Assembly: GCA_017964325.1 (NCBI GenBank)
Contig: JAGCSE010000257.1
Location: 1-61,472 of the forward strand
Direction: 5' to 3'
Length of the DNA: 61,472 bases
Source: Victivallales bacterium
Lineage (GTDB): Bacteria; Verrucomicrobiota; Lentisphaeria; Oligosphaerales; Oligosphaeraceae
The position numbers and the translations under genes were made by a program. Below are positions 33,617 through 42,782 of this stretch, in pieces. Position 1 is the stretch's first letter; each line of letters begins with the position of its first letter. The notes beneath the pieces are model-generated. The model was not told the origin of the DNA. It searched no databases and saw only the letters and a list, made by a program, of their open reading frames with translations.

Positions 33617-34990
33617 ACGGTCGGGGGCTATCGTTCCGAGATTGTCGCTTGTGATCGTGACGCCCGTCATGATGCCCGACAGGACGGAGATACGCGCTTC
33701 GCCAAGCGAATGGCGCGCCCTGTCCTGACGCGCGATGAGCACGTCAGGATCCGCGCGGAACCAACGGTCATACATCCACCAGTTGGCGATCGTGTCATGC
33801 CATGCGTCTTTGATGCAGCAGGCTCCCGGATTGTGGTCGCAGTTGTCGCGGTCCGGTCCATGATAAGGCTTTGACAATTCGTCATTTCCAGGATGCGGGC
33901 CAGTCCACGTGGCCGCCGTGTCGCAACTGACGCGCGCACTATCGACATAGCCCATGCAGGCCATGAACGGAGGGCAGCAGCCCAGAATGTGTGCTTCGGG
34001 AACGGCTTCGCGGATGGTTTTCAATGCAAGGCGGAACGCGCTGACGGCCGTCGCGTTCGGATCATGACGCTTCCCTTCGGGCAGACCGTAACCGAGACCG
34101 TCCATCTTGAAATAACGGAAGCCCCAGTCCCAGAACGTCTTGAAGACATGTGTCAAATGAGCCTGAACAGCGGGAAGTGTCGCATCCAGGCAGGCCCAGT
34201 AGTTGTCGGGTGCTGGAGACCAGCCCGCAAACGCGAACGGCTCGCCCTGTTCATTCTTCACGAACCAATCCGGATGTTCGCGGAAGACACGGCTCGCGGT
34301 GGAGGCGAGCATGGGCATAAGCCAAATGCCGGGAATCAGGCCTTTGTCCGTCGCCTGTTTCGCGATGGTCTTCAGCGGCGTGGGCCACGATTCATGCTGG
34401 TCGAGCCAGTCGCCTTGGAAGGTCTGATATCCATCATCAATCTGCGCAACCGCATGGCTGTAGGGAAGTTCTGCATGCTCCGCCAAGGCGTTCACATTCT
34501 CCAGAAAGTTCCCTTCGCTGACATCCGCATAATAGTAGTACCATGTGCAGTAACCGACCAGATTCTCCTTCGGCTGGATTGGCTTGACGCCCATGGCCGC
34601 CGCAGAGGCGACGGCATATTCCTTCAGCAATTGCCGCCAGTCGCTGCCCGTCGCCACCATGATATTCTCCGGCTTCTCGCCAGGCTTGATTTCAGGCTGT
34701 TCCACAAGAATCGACTCCATGCGACCGCTGCGGCGGCGGACTGTGAAATAGCTCAACGAACGGTTCGCCGTCAACGCACCGGCCAGCACGTACTGCTTGC
34801 TGCCACCGTCGCCGACCACGACCACGTCATGGCTCGAATAATCGCAGTCGAAGCCGCTTGTCGTGAAAAACGCCGAACCAGGGAACTGCGGACACATATT
34901 GTTGCTGCTTCGATAGATAAGACCAGCCTCCGCAGGCAGATTCAACGGCAGACAGGCACGATAGCATTCTTTCAACGATTTCCATTCCAT
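33344..34990 (-). CDS. Alpha-galactosidase (GH36/GH27-type melibiase)
   Basis: This 548-residue protein has a (beta/alpha)8 barrel of the alpha-galactosidase clan. Visible motifs are NLVGYCTWYYYYADVSEGNF, AVAQIDDGYQTFQGDWLD, GLIPGIWLMPMLAS, and FRYFKMDGLGYGLPEGK, in which the Asp is the expected nucleophile (near residue 297). A C-terminal beta-sandwich follows. It hydrolyses alpha-1,6-linked galactose or a related sugar. No signal peptide is seen at the chosen start (MEWKSLKECYRACLPL, 34990). The in-frame extension to 35134 reads through a 32-bp repeat array and is not credible. Convergent overlap with the extended GNAT frame is 273 bp. Confidence 0.85.
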   Translation of the reverse strand: MEWKSLKECYRACLPLNLPAEAGLIYRSSNNMCPQFPGSAFFTTSGFDCDYSSHDVVVVGDGGSKQYVLAGALTANRSLSYFTVRRRSGRMESILVEQPEIKPGEKPENIMVATGSDWRQLLKEYAVASAAAMGVKPIQPKENLVGYCTWYYYYADVSEGNFLENVNALAEHAELPYSHAVAQIDDGYQTFQGDWLDQHESWPTPLKTIAKQATDKGLIPGIWLMPMLASTASRVFREHPDWFVKNEQGEPFAFAGWSPAPDNYWACLDATLPAVQAHLTHVFKTFWDWGFRYFKMDGLGYGLPEGKRHDPNATAVSAFRLALKTIREAVPEAHILGCCPPFMACMGYVDSARVSCDTAATWTGPHPGNDELSKPYHGPDRDNCDHNPGACCIKDAWHDTIANWWMYDRWFRADPDVLIARQDRARHSLGEARISVLSGIMTGVTITSDNLGTIAPDRLKLLELAAKTRLKDATPRIWYPYHWAQVWEGTIDGKHAVALVNDTEVAQTFSLLNEAGMANGGVEILQGAGKLQGDVTVEPHDAMLIVEG

Positions 34991-35020
34991 GATGTGTTTT
35001 CCTTTTTGTTTTTTACTGAA

Positions 35021-35141
35021 GGCGTAGGCGGTACGCACGCGCCACTTCCCATGGCGCAGGCGGGACGCACGCGCCACATCCCGCGGCGCAGGCGGGACGC
35101 ACGCGCCACATCCCGCGGCGCAGGCGGGACGCACGCGCCAC
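35021..35141. repeat. 32-bp GC-rich tandem repeat, about four copies
   Basis: GCCAC anchors recur at 35041, 35073, 35105 and 35137, exactly 32 bp apart. The unit contains GGACGCACGCGCCAC and CCCGCGGCGCAGGC. It starts directly after the stop of the 845-residue secreted protein gene (35142) in that gene's sense, and fills the gap to the alpha-galactosidase gene. Confidence 0.92.
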
Positions 35142-37679
35142 TTACTTTACTATTCTAAATTCCATCGGCTGCAGTGTCATCTTTGTGCGGAGACCATTTC
35201 GTTCCAACTCAAACGTGCGACTTTTCATGCAGTCCGTGTTCAGCAGATAAATCGCCTCCGGCCAGACGGCATACGAAATATACTGCGGCGTTTTGTCCTG
35301 TTTGTTCATGGCATATATGCGAACGGATCCCGCATGCTGGTTCGCCAGCCAGCCGAGAATCGTCTTGTAGATTTCCACAAGACTTTCTTTTCCAGGATAT
35401 TCCCAACTCAACATGACAACGATTTCGCCTTTTCCGATTTTCTCCCGGACCAGCAGGGGGCGGTCGCCAACCGTCGCGATGACTTCCACTCCCTTGCCCA
35501 AAGCGACATCCGCCAACGGCTCGTTCTTCACACTGCCATGCAAGTCAAAATCCGCTCTTGTTCCGTCATCAAGCTTCCTTTTTTGGGTAAACGGTCCAGA
35601 GACCATGCGGCGGCTTTTGACACGGATATCGCACAGCGTCGTCAAATCACCGCCATTGATCAAATCCTCCACGGCGAACGCCTTGTATTCACGGTCTTTC
35701 CTTGTCGAGAAATGCGGCAGGCTGATGAACAGCGAGCCGCCGTTTTCCACGTAGCTGCGCAACGTCTGCATAATGGTTTCCGTCATCGTGTTCCAGCCAC
35801 CGTAGAACAGGAATTTGTAACGGCTTAAATCATCCAAATCCGTCTCGTCATCAATGTTGACGACATCGCACTGGCCGTATGGCGAACCGCCAATCCAATA
35901 ATTGGTATATGGCGCTAGAGCATCCTGCGGCACGGGAAAAATCGTCTGCTGGACGGCCACGTCCGTCCGTTCCGGATCGCCGTACAGCCAGTTCGGATTC
36001 GTTTTCGCCTGCGCATGCTGGCTGAACGCGGTGAACCAGTCGATGTACAACCCGCAATAGGAGCCGCAATTGCCCAAGACGGAGGCCATTGTCGTTTCAG
36101 GCGTCCCTTTCGAACGTGGATTCGCTTTCACAAATTTATGGAAATCAACCATTTCCTTTTTATAATACTGCACAGGAGCTTCATTGCTGTTGTAGTCGCG
36201 ATGCGGGAATTCAGCATCCTTGTTTAGCGGAACAGTATATTCACCCGCCTGCGTCGATTGCGAGCCAGATTCCAAAATGATAATATGGCTGCCCATCAGA
36301 TACTGCTGATACAGGCCGACGCGCAACATCCCGTATTTCTGCGGCGTAAGATACGGAATGCTCTGACTCTGCCATTCTGCCGCCAGCCAGCCGCCCCAGA
36401 ACTCTGGCAGCCATTTCCGCGAAGCGCCGCGCATTTCAGCGGACGCCCACGCCAGATTCATCGCGCCTAAAGCGTACAGTTCGCACAGCATGAACTCCAC
36501 GCCGCCCGCCATTTCGTAGTTGGAAACAGTCGAACCAGATGTCGAGAAGATATATGGATAGCCGCGATGGTAGTGCTCCACGCCGCTGCGGATGTAGTTG
36601 TTGATGAAATATTCACGGCAGAACTCCAGATCGCCATGTTGATTGATGCCTTTCGGAAGGCATTGTTCGTTCTGATACAAGTAACTGGCGTACTCGCCGA
36701 TGTTGTTGTTCAGCCAATAACGATTCTTTCCCGCCGCACGATAGGCGCCGCATTTCTCCGCGTCCAGATACTGATAAATGGTCATCATGTAGATGCCTTT
36801 TTCCGCGGCGGCCGCCACGCTTTCGACGGGCGGATTGAACCATGGCACGATCAGATTGACGCAACCTTCTTCAATCAGACCGCTGATCTCTTCATCCTGC
36901 GACCGCAAATACCGCTGCCACCCTTCCGGATTCTCCTTCACACGCTTCTCCTTATGACTGCTCGCCTTATAGACGCACAGTCCGATCAGCAGTTCGTCAT
37001 CTTTCAACGGCGATGCCATAATCGTCTCATGCGGAACGACATCAAATGTCCGTTGCAATATCATTCCATCTGTCAGATACGCTTTGCAGGTAACTTGGAA
37101 CGGTTCCTTCCGCCCTTTCAGACGGAAACGCGCCGTAGATGACTTCCCTCTAACCGTCCTGCCTGAAAACGTAAATTCATATGATTCAGCCTCTTCGCCT
37201 AGATCCGCCAATGCCACGATGCAGTTGCGGTTCATGTTATCCACAACCGCATGGCCTTCCAATTTCGGCCCAGTCCAGATGGATACGACCTTTGGCCGCG
37301 TCTTGCTCCACTGCTTGATGCCGTCTGGAATGATAAGCGTCAACGGCTCAGGCTGTTGCGGCAACGGGAATTCCAACTGGAAAACCGTGTTCGCCCTTAA
37401 TTCGCCGTAATCATGCCACGGAGCTTTCGTCGTTGTAAGATATTCACCCGACGCGCCTTTCAGACGAATGGCGTTTCCGTCTCGCCCCTCCATCGTCCAA
37501 GGCGCATCAACGGTCATGCACACGACCAACTTCCCAGTGGCGTAGTCTTTTTCACGCACGGCCTCTGCGGGCAGCGGCACTTCAATCCGCTTTCTAAGCT
37601 CCACATTTTCCGTTGAATACAGCATGACTTCGCCATGCGCAACTGCCAGGCAAAGGCATGACAAACATATCGTCTTCAT
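35142..37679 (-). CDS. Large secreted protein, glycoside-hydrolase-like, family not recognised
   Basis: This 845-residue protein starts with a signal peptide (MKTICLSCLCLAVAHGEV). The first 200 residues are beta-rich (AIRLKGASGEYLTTT). The middle part has a barrel-like stretch with acidic and aromatic residues (LIVPWFNPPVESVAAAAEKG, YPYIFSTSGSTVSNYEMAGG, EFWGGWLAAEWQSQ). Around 640-760 there is a Rossmann-like segment, YKFLFYGGWNTMTETIMQTL then YVENGGSLFISLPHF, which resembles the glutamine-amidotransferase-like trimerisation domain of GH42 beta-galactosidases. It may therefore be a distant glycosidase acting outside the cytoplasm. The start at 37679 is chosen for the signal peptide. The alpha-galactosidase gene follows on the same strand after the repeat array. 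Confidence 0.7.
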   Translation of the reverse strand: MKTICLSCLCLAVAHGEVMLYSTENVELRKRIEVPLPAEAVREKDYATGKLVVCMTVDAPWTMEGRDGNAIRLKGASGEYLTTTKAPWHDYGELRANTVFQLEFPLPQQPEPLTLIIPDGIKQWSKTRPKVVSIWTGPKLEGHAVVDNMNRNCIVALADLGEEAESYEFTFSGRTVRGKSSTARFRLKGRKEPFQVTCKAYLTDGMILQRTFDVVPHETIMASPLKDDELLIGLCVYKASSHKEKRVKENPEGWQRYLRSQDEEISGLIEEGCVNLIVPWFNPPVESVAAAAEKGIYMMTIYQYLDAEKCGAYRAAGKNRYWLNNNIGEYASYLYQNEQCLPKGINQHGDLEFCREYFINNYIRSGVEHYHRGYPYIFSTSGSTVSNYEMAGGVEFMLCELYALGAMNLAWASAEMRGASRKWLPEFWGGWLAAEWQSQSIPYLTPQKYGMLRVGLYQQYLMGSHIIILESGSQSTQAGEYTVPLNKDAEFPHRDYNSNEAPVQYYKKEMVDFHKFVKANPRSKGTPETTMASVLGNCGSYCGLYIDWFTAFSQHAQAKTNPNWLYGDPERTDVAVQQTIFPVPQDALAPYTNYWIGGSPYGQCDVVNIDDETDLDDLSRYKFLFYGGWNTMTETIMQTLRSYVENGGSLFISLPHFSTRKDREYKAFAVEDLINGGDLTTLCDIRVKSRRMVSGPFTQKRKLDDGTRADFDLHGSVKNEPLADVALGKGVEVIATVGDRPLLVREKIGKGEIVVMLSWEYPGKESLVEIYKTILGWLANQHAGSVRIYAMNKQDKTPQYISYAVWPEAIYLLNTDCMKSRTFELERNGLRTKMTLQPMEFRIVK

Positions 37680-37935
37680 GATATTTCCCATCTTGATTTC
37701 CTTATAAAACATTTCCGCGCCTCTTCAAATGCCGCTAATAATGATTGCGCCTTGCGCAATCGGTCGCACTGGAGTGCGCCCCTCCCGCGCCGTTCTTTGT
37801 GATAAAAACATACCATTAATCTACCTCATGTCTGCAAACGGTAAAATAAACGCCGCAAAACATTGCGCTTTTTTTTCCAGATGATAGGTTATTCTGTTGT
37901 CTTTTGTTTGTTCAATCCCATCCCACCGAATCAAT
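37680..37935. other. Divergent gap with one GC-rich hairpin element
   Basis: This 256-bp gap lies between the large secreted protein gene (-) and the histidine phosphatase gene (+). It contains the palindrome ATTGCGCC..GGCGCAAT-like block at about 37743-37762 and the CGCACTGGAGTGCG hairpin element at 37762-37790. The rest is AT-rich. No gene is visible. Confidence 0.5.
37762..37790. repeat. GC-rich hairpin element (dispersed family member)
   Basis: GGTCGCACTGGAGTGCGCCC with a 6-bp stem CGCACT/AGTGCG is followed by CCTCCCG. It is very close to the copy at 45478-45503 and, in the opposite orientation, to 5232-5285. A partial copy lies after the nitroreductase gene at about 3325-3345. Confidence 0.6.
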
Positions 37936-38586
37936 ATGGAACCCACTTGTTTTATCCTCCTGCGACATGGCGAAACCGTCGCCAACAAAGCCGGCATCCT
38001 TCAAGGCTGGTATGAAAGTCCGCTTGACGAAAACGGCATCCAGCAAGTCGAATGCGCCGCCGAATATCTGAAGGACAGGCATATCGACGCCATCTATTGC
38101 AGCGACCTCCAACGCGCCATCCAAACGGCGGAAATTGCCGCAAAATACCATCCGGACGCGCCAATCCACCATGTCCACGACCTCCGCGAATGGAACTGCG
38201 GCATCTTCGAAGGACAGCACCAGACGGAAATCAAAAAATCAAATCCTGAAGTCATCACGACATTTGCGGACGAATATGTCGTGCCCAACATGCCAGGCGG
38301 CGAAACACGCGAAGTCTTCCAGAAGCGCATCGAAGACTTCTTCACCGCCACCGCCCGCGAAAATCCAGGCAAGACATTTCTCGTCATAACCCACGGCGGA
38401 ACAATGGGCCGGATTTTCCGCATGGCGGCAGGGCTTGTCTCGCCCAACAACCGCATCCCCATGCCGACCAACGCCTCCATCAGCAGCATCCTCTATCTTC
38501 CAAATCAAAACGGCTGGTGGCTGACGGAATGGAACATCAACCATTATTTATCGCATCTCAATATCGTCAAGACACTTGTCCTATAG
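37936..38586 (+). CDS. Histidine phosphatase family protein (phosphoglycerate-mutase-like)
   Basis: This 216-residue protein starts MEPTCFILLRHGETVANKAG; the RHGE motif holds the phospho-accepting His (H11). YCSDLQRAIQTAEIAA, LREWNCGIFEGQ and VITHGGTMGRIFR give the second arginine and the second His. It is a cytoplasmic phosphatase or mutase; broad-specificity sugar phosphatase or alpha-ribazole phosphatase (CobC-like) activity is equally possible. The ribosome site is weak. The FAD oxidoreductase gene starts 8 bp downstream, and dgoD follows, so the unit probably serves sugar-acid breakdown. Confidence 0.88.
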   Translation: MEPTCFILLRHGETVANKAGILQGWYESPLDENGIQQVECAAEYLKDRHIDAIYCSDLQRAIQTAEIAAKYHPDAPIHHVHDLREWNCGIFEGQHQTEIKKSNPEVITTFADEYVVPNMPGGETREVFQKRIEDFFTATARENPGKTFLVITHGGTMGRIFRMAAGLVSPNNRIPMPTNASISSILYLPNQNGWWLTEWNINHYLSHLNIVKTLVL

Positions 38587-38594
38587 GAACGAAC

Positions 38595-41543
38595 ATGAAG
38601 ACATCCATGCTCATCTGCCTTGCCGCCGCGATTTCCGTTCAGGCCCAAAATTTTACTGATTTCCCCTGCCCGGTCGATTCCAAACGTTTGGTGATCATCG
38701 GCGGCGGGGCAGCCGCCGTTGCCGCCGCGGAAACGGCGCAAGCCAACGGCTGGCAGGCGATCATCGTCGATCCACGCAACCATGTCGCGGGCATGATGGC
38801 CGCCTCCAATCATACATGGCTTCTCAACGGCTCCACGGGAGAATCCGTCCCACGACCGGAAGGAATGGTTAAAAAAGAATTGTTCGCCCGCGTCATGGAT
38901 TCTGGAGCCTATCCATTGTTGCTCTCCCACTGCGCGGGACTGCTCGTCATGGGCAACCGTGTGAAAGGCATCGCAATCGCCAGTAAATTCGGCACGTTCA
39001 TCCTGGAGGCCGATGCCGTCATCGATGCTTCGGAAGAGCAAATCGCCGCCAGACATCTGCTCGGTTTGCAACAAAAATGGACACAAACCGCCGAAATCAA
39101 TTTCGAACTCGCCAAAGCCCACGCCTTCACGACAAACAGACTTTCTCTGCCAGACGGCGACGTCACCACCCATCGCACAATCAAAGACGGCGTCCTCTGC
39201 ATCTCCGCACACAAGTCTGTGGAATGCAACGCTTCCGACTGGCTTGCGCCCTCCCGTCTCGAACTGGAAATGCGCCAATGGGCCGTCCAATTGACGGCCC
39301 AAATTCGAAAGTATGTCATCAATATGCAGGACGTCACACTTAACCGTTTCGGTGAACTCCGCATCATCACGGAGGAACGCGAACTTCCTGTCATGGATGG
39401 ATTTCTGCGCATTCCCGCACAGCTGCCATTGGAAGCCACCACGCAGGATTTGCGAAAACTGGAAGCCAATGCCGTAAAGCTTACAGAGGATTTCTGCAAA
39501 AATTGGCAACCAGCCAGTGCGAATTTCTCCAAGAAGCTCCTTTCCTGCGGCAAATCTCTTGAATACAAAGATATAGAAAACAATGCCACTAGGCTTCTCC
39601 ATCATGCTGTTATAACACCTTCGGAATCAACAGATATCGATGTTCTCGTCGCAGGTGGCGGAACTGGCGGTTCCGCCATTATGACGGCGCTTGCACAGCA
39701 TAAAACGCCCGCTCTCACGGTCGATATCCTGCCGTTCCTTGGCGGAACCACGACGGGCGGCGGCGTTTCAGGAGCATGGCACGGCTATCAGAAAGGCACA
39801 TACGCCACCTACTGCAAAAACCGTGACCAGCTTGGACGTGATGAGCATTTGTCGCGTTTCTGCGCAAGCGTCCGCTTGTGGGACAAGATGCTGTTATCAC
39901 AAGAAACGCAACAGCAGTTTCTTGGGCAAGCCGTCGTCTGTGGTGCGACGCAACAGGACCACAGAATCACATCTGCTCTCGTCTATTCCGCAAATGGCTT
40001 CCGCAACGTCAACGCAAAGCTTTTCATCGACGCTACAGGCGACGCCGATCTCTGTGCGCATGCTGGAATCCAAACGAAACTTGGCGACGACACAACAGGC
40101 TGGATTCAAAGCTCAAGCTGCTGGGGCTTCGACGATTGGGCCGTAAACGGCAACTACCAGAACAATCATTATGGAAATGACTTAGATATCGTCGATCCAA
40201 CGGATTATGCCGACACCATCCGTGGCCTCATGCTGGCCCATCGCCGCAACGGCGACTACCATCTATCGCCCATCTACACGCAACGCGAATCCCGTCGGAT
40301 CGTCGGCAACTACTATCTGACGCTCAACGACATCCTGACGCGAAAGTTCCGGACGGATGCCATCGCCGTCGCCTCCTGCCTCTTTGACAGCCATGGCCGC
40401 CTCTCAAGTGAACTTATCAAGCGGTATATCTCCGCAGACGCCTACAATCCAACGGATAAGGAAATCCATGTCCTCCTGCCGCTCAGCACATTTATTCCAC
40501 AAGGAATGGACAACTTGCTCGTCGCCGCGAAAGCCATCTCCGGCGAACGGGACGCCACGTCGCTCTGCCGCATGAATCCAGACATCACGAACGCAGGCTA
40601 CGCCGTCGGCACGGTCGCTTCGCAGTTCATTGAACAGAATCTTACGAAAACCGATGACGTTGATTTAGACTGCATCCGATTAGAAATGAAAGAAATAGGC
40701 GTTCTGCCCGACTGGGCCTTCACGCCAGCCGAGCCTGAATGGACCATTGATTTCGCCACCAAACGGCTTGATTCGCCTGGCGGCCATCTGCCCGCTCTTT
40801 TCATGCCGCCTGAACAAATCATTCCCATATTGAAAAAACGTCTGGCAGACGGCGCTCCCGAGCCTGATCAGACCGCCATGCTTCTCGCATGGTTCGGCTG
40901 CGCAGACGGACAGGCCCGTCTCATCCGCAAATTCAACGTCCACGCGAAACAGGACATGGCGAAATTGGAAGACAAAGGCCCCGATGGTTACATCATAACC
41001 GACGTCAACGGAAAGACATTTGAAGGAAACGAACGAACCAACTACGGCTACCCGCAAGTTGGGAAATTCTTGCCTGGCCGTGCCTTCGGCATCCTCAACC
41101 GCATGATTACGACGATGTCGCACATCGACACGCCGGAAACGATGGAACTCGTCCTCCCGCTGCTGGAAAGGGCATGGGCAGGCTCTGACACGCTGCGCAC
41201 AGGCACGACGCCATACGCCATCGCCCGCCGCGATTGCTCCGTCACGTATTTTCACGAACGCCTCTGGGCATTGGCGGTCTTTTTCCGCAATCGCCCCACG
41301 CCCCGCGCCATCCCCGCCCTTGAACGTCTGCTACAGCAAAAGTATCTCGGCGGCAACATCATGCATGAACCGTGGGGCGACAATCCGTATTTCCAGCTAA
41401 CCTATTTGGAAATCATGCTGGCGGACGCCCTCCACCGTTGCGGCGGAGAGTCCGGAACCAAACGCCTGCAGGAGTTCTCCACCGATTCCCGCGCCATTTT
41501 CCGCAACATGGCCATCCGTTGTCTCAATACAAAAAAGGAATGA
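38595..41543 (+). CDS. Exported FAD-dependent oxidoreductase with two Rossmann segments
   Basis: This 982-residue protein has a signal peptide (MKTSMLICLAAAISVQA). A first FAD-binding start, KRLVIIGGGAAAVAAAETAQ, lies near residue 30. A second, DIDVLVAGGGTGGSAIMTAL, lies near 345 and is followed by LPFLGGTTTGGGVSGAWHG, typical of the FAD-dependent oxidoreductase group PF12831. LFIDATGDADLCAHAG and IPQGMDNLLVAAKAISGERD are further family motifs. The last 200 residues are helical and repeat-like. Family members act on unknown, probably carbohydrate, substrates in PVC bacteria. Two N-terminal nucleotide sites in one chain are unusual. It lies 8 bp after the phosphatase and 4 bp before dgoD. Confidence 0.82.
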   Translation: MKTSMLICLAAAISVQAQNFTDFPCPVDSKRLVIIGGGAAAVAAAETAQANGWQAIIVDPRNHVAGMMAASNHTWLLNGSTGESVPRPEGMVKKELFARVMDSGAYPLLLSHCAGLLVMGNRVKGIAIASKFGTFILEADAVIDASEEQIAARHLLGLQQKWTQTAEINFELAKAHAFTTNRLSLPDGDVTTHRTIKDGVLCISAHKSVECNASDWLAPSRLELEMRQWAVQLTAQIRKYVINMQDVTLNRFGELRIITEERELPVMDGFLRIPAQLPLEATTQDLRKLEANAVKLTEDFCKNWQPASANFSKKLLSCGKSLEYKDIENNATRLLHHAVITPSESTDIDVLVAGGGTGGSAIMTALAQHKTPALTVDILPFLGGTTTGGGVSGAWHGYQKGTYATYCKNRDQLGRDEHLSRFCASVRLWDKMLLSQETQQQFLGQAVVCGATQQDHRITSALVYSANGFRNVNAKLFIDATGDADLCAHAGIQTKLGDDTTGWIQSSSCWGFDDWAVNGNYQNNHYGNDLDIVDPTDYADTIRGLMLAHRRNGDYHLSPIYTQRESRRIVGNYYLTLNDILTRKFRTDAIAVASCLFDSHGRLSSELIKRYISADAYNPTDKEIHVLLPLSTFIPQGMDNLLVAAKAISGERDATSLCRMNPDITNAGYAVGTVASQFIEQNLTKTDDVDLDCIRLEMKEIGVLPDWAFTPAEPEWTIDFATKRLDSPGGHLPALFMPPEQIIPILKKRLADGAPEPDQTAMLLAWFGCADGQARLIRKFNVHAKQDMAKLEDKGPDGYIITDVNGKTFEGNERTNYGYPQVGKFLPGRAFGILNRMITTMSHIDTPETMELVLPLLERAWAGSDTLRTGTTPYAIARRDCSVTYFHERLWALAVFFRNRPTPRAIPALERLLQQKYLGGNIMHEPWGDNPYFQLTYLEIMLADALHRCGGESGTKRLQEFSTDSRAIFRNMAIRCLNTKKE

Positions 41544-41547
41544 CACC

Positions 41548-42696
41548 ATGAAAATTACCTCCCTCGAACTTTTCAAAGTCGCGCCACGCTGGCTATTTCT
41601 CAAAACATCAACGGACGAAGGCATTTGCGGCTGGGGCGAACCGCTTATCGAAGGCCGTGCGGACACCGTCGCCGCCTGCGTGAAAGAGCTTGAACCATAC
41701 GTCATCGGACGCGATCCCGCGCAGATTGAAGACATCTTCCAGACGCTCTACCGCGGCGGTTTCTACCGCGGCGGCCCAGTCCTCATGAGCGCGATTTCCG
41801 GCATCGAAATCTCCCTGTGGGATATTCGCGGAAAGCTCCTTGGACTGCCGATTTACGACTTGCTCGGCGGCTCCGTCCGCGAGAAGATCCAAGTCTATTG
41901 CTGGATTGGCGGCGACCGCCCAGCAGACACTGCCGCAGCCGCCGTCGAAAAGTCAAAGCAAGGCTACAAAGCCGTCAAAATGAACGGCACCGCCGAAATG
42001 GACTACATCGACAACTGGAGCAAAGTCACCGCCGCCGTCAACCGCGTCGCCGCCATCCGCGACGCGCTTGGGCCTGATTTCGGCATCGCCGTCGATTTCC
42101 ATGGCCGCGTTCATCAGGCGATGGCGCGTGTTCTCATGAAAGAACTTGAACCATATCATCTTATGTTCATTGAAGAGCCTGTTCTTATCGAAAACATCGA
42201 GGCGTTTGCAGAGCTTCGCCGCCACACCTCCACGCCAATCGCCACAGGCGAACGGAATTTCACACGCTGGGGCTTTAAGGACATCATTACTAAAGGGATA
42301 GCCGACATCATCCAGCCCGATCTCTGCCACGCGGGCGGTATCGCGGAAGTCCGCAAAATCGCCGCCATGGCTGAATGCTTCGACATCGCCGTCGCACCGC
42401 ACTGCCCGCTCGGTCCTGTGGCCCTCGCTGCCTGCCTCCAGCTCGACTACTGCACGCCGAACGCCGTCATTCAGGAGCAAAGCCTCGGCATTCACTACAA
42501 CCAAGGTGCCGACATGCTTGATTATCTGGAAGATAAATCTGTCTTCAACTATAAGGACGGCAGCGTCTTCCGCAGCCGTCTGCCTGGCCTCGGCGTAACG
42601 GTCAACGAAGAGAAACTGCGTGAAGCCGCCAAAATCGGCCATTCATGGAAGAATCCCGTCTGGCGCACAGAGGATGGTGTTGTCGCCGAATGGTAA
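41548..42696 (+). CDS. dgoD: D-galactonate dehydratase (enolase superfamily)
   Basis: This 382-residue protein has the same length as E. coli DgoD and shares its motifs throughout: TDEGICGWGEPLIEGRA, YRGGFYRGGPVLMSAISGIE, CWIGGDRPAD, DFHGRVHQAMARVL, LMFIEEPVLIEN, IATGERNFTRWGF and APHCPLGPVALAACLQLDYC, ending in EDGVVAEW. It dehydrates D-galactonate to 2-keto-3-deoxygalactonate using Mg2+ in the cytoplasm. This is a step of the DeLey-Doudoroff route. No kinase or aldolase of that route is in the window. The AAGGAA ribosome site is good, and the gene follows the FAD oxidoreductase by 4 bp. Confidence 0.9.
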   Translation: MKITSLELFKVAPRWLFLKTSTDEGICGWGEPLIEGRADTVAACVKELEPYVIGRDPAQIEDIFQTLYRGGFYRGGPVLMSAISGIEISLWDIRGKLLGLPIYDLLGGSVREKIQVYCWIGGDRPADTAAAAVEKSKQGYKAVKMNGTAEMDYIDNWSKVTAAVNRVAAIRDALGPDFGIAVDFHGRVHQAMARVLMKELEPYHLMFIEEPVLIENIEAFAELRRHTSTPIATGERNFTRWGFKDIITKGIADIIQPDLCHAGGIAEVRKIAAMAECFDIAVAPHCPLGPVALAACLQLDYCTPNAVIQEQSLGIHYNQGADMLDYLEDKSVFNYKDGSVFRSRLPGLGVTVNEEKLREAAKIGHSWKNPVWRTEDGVVAEW

Positions 42697-42698
42697 AG

Positions 42699-42721
42699 GC
42701 GCCATGGCAACACCATGGCGC
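42699..42721. terminator. Palindromic hairpin after dgoD
   Basis: GCGCCATGG (42699-42707) pairs perfectly with CCATGGCGC (42713-42721) over a 5-base loop. It begins three bases after the dgoD stop, in the gap between dgoD and the convergent beta-helix gene. The CGCCATGGCG core recurs at about 42758. No T-run follows. Confidence 0.5.
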
Positions 42722-42782
42722 AACACACAACAACAAAAGTCTCGCCGTCTCTGCTCGCCATGGCGCAACTGTTCCCTCACAA

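Noticed and set aside
34991..35134. N-terminal extension of the alpha-galactosidase through the 32-bp repeats
   Set aside because: The sequence is Arg/Ala-rich repeat translation, and a proper start at 34990 lies downstream.
42699..42721. GCGCCATGG palindrome as a definite rho-independent terminator
   Set aside because: The stem is perfect but no T-run follows on either strand, so it is kept only as a tentative call.
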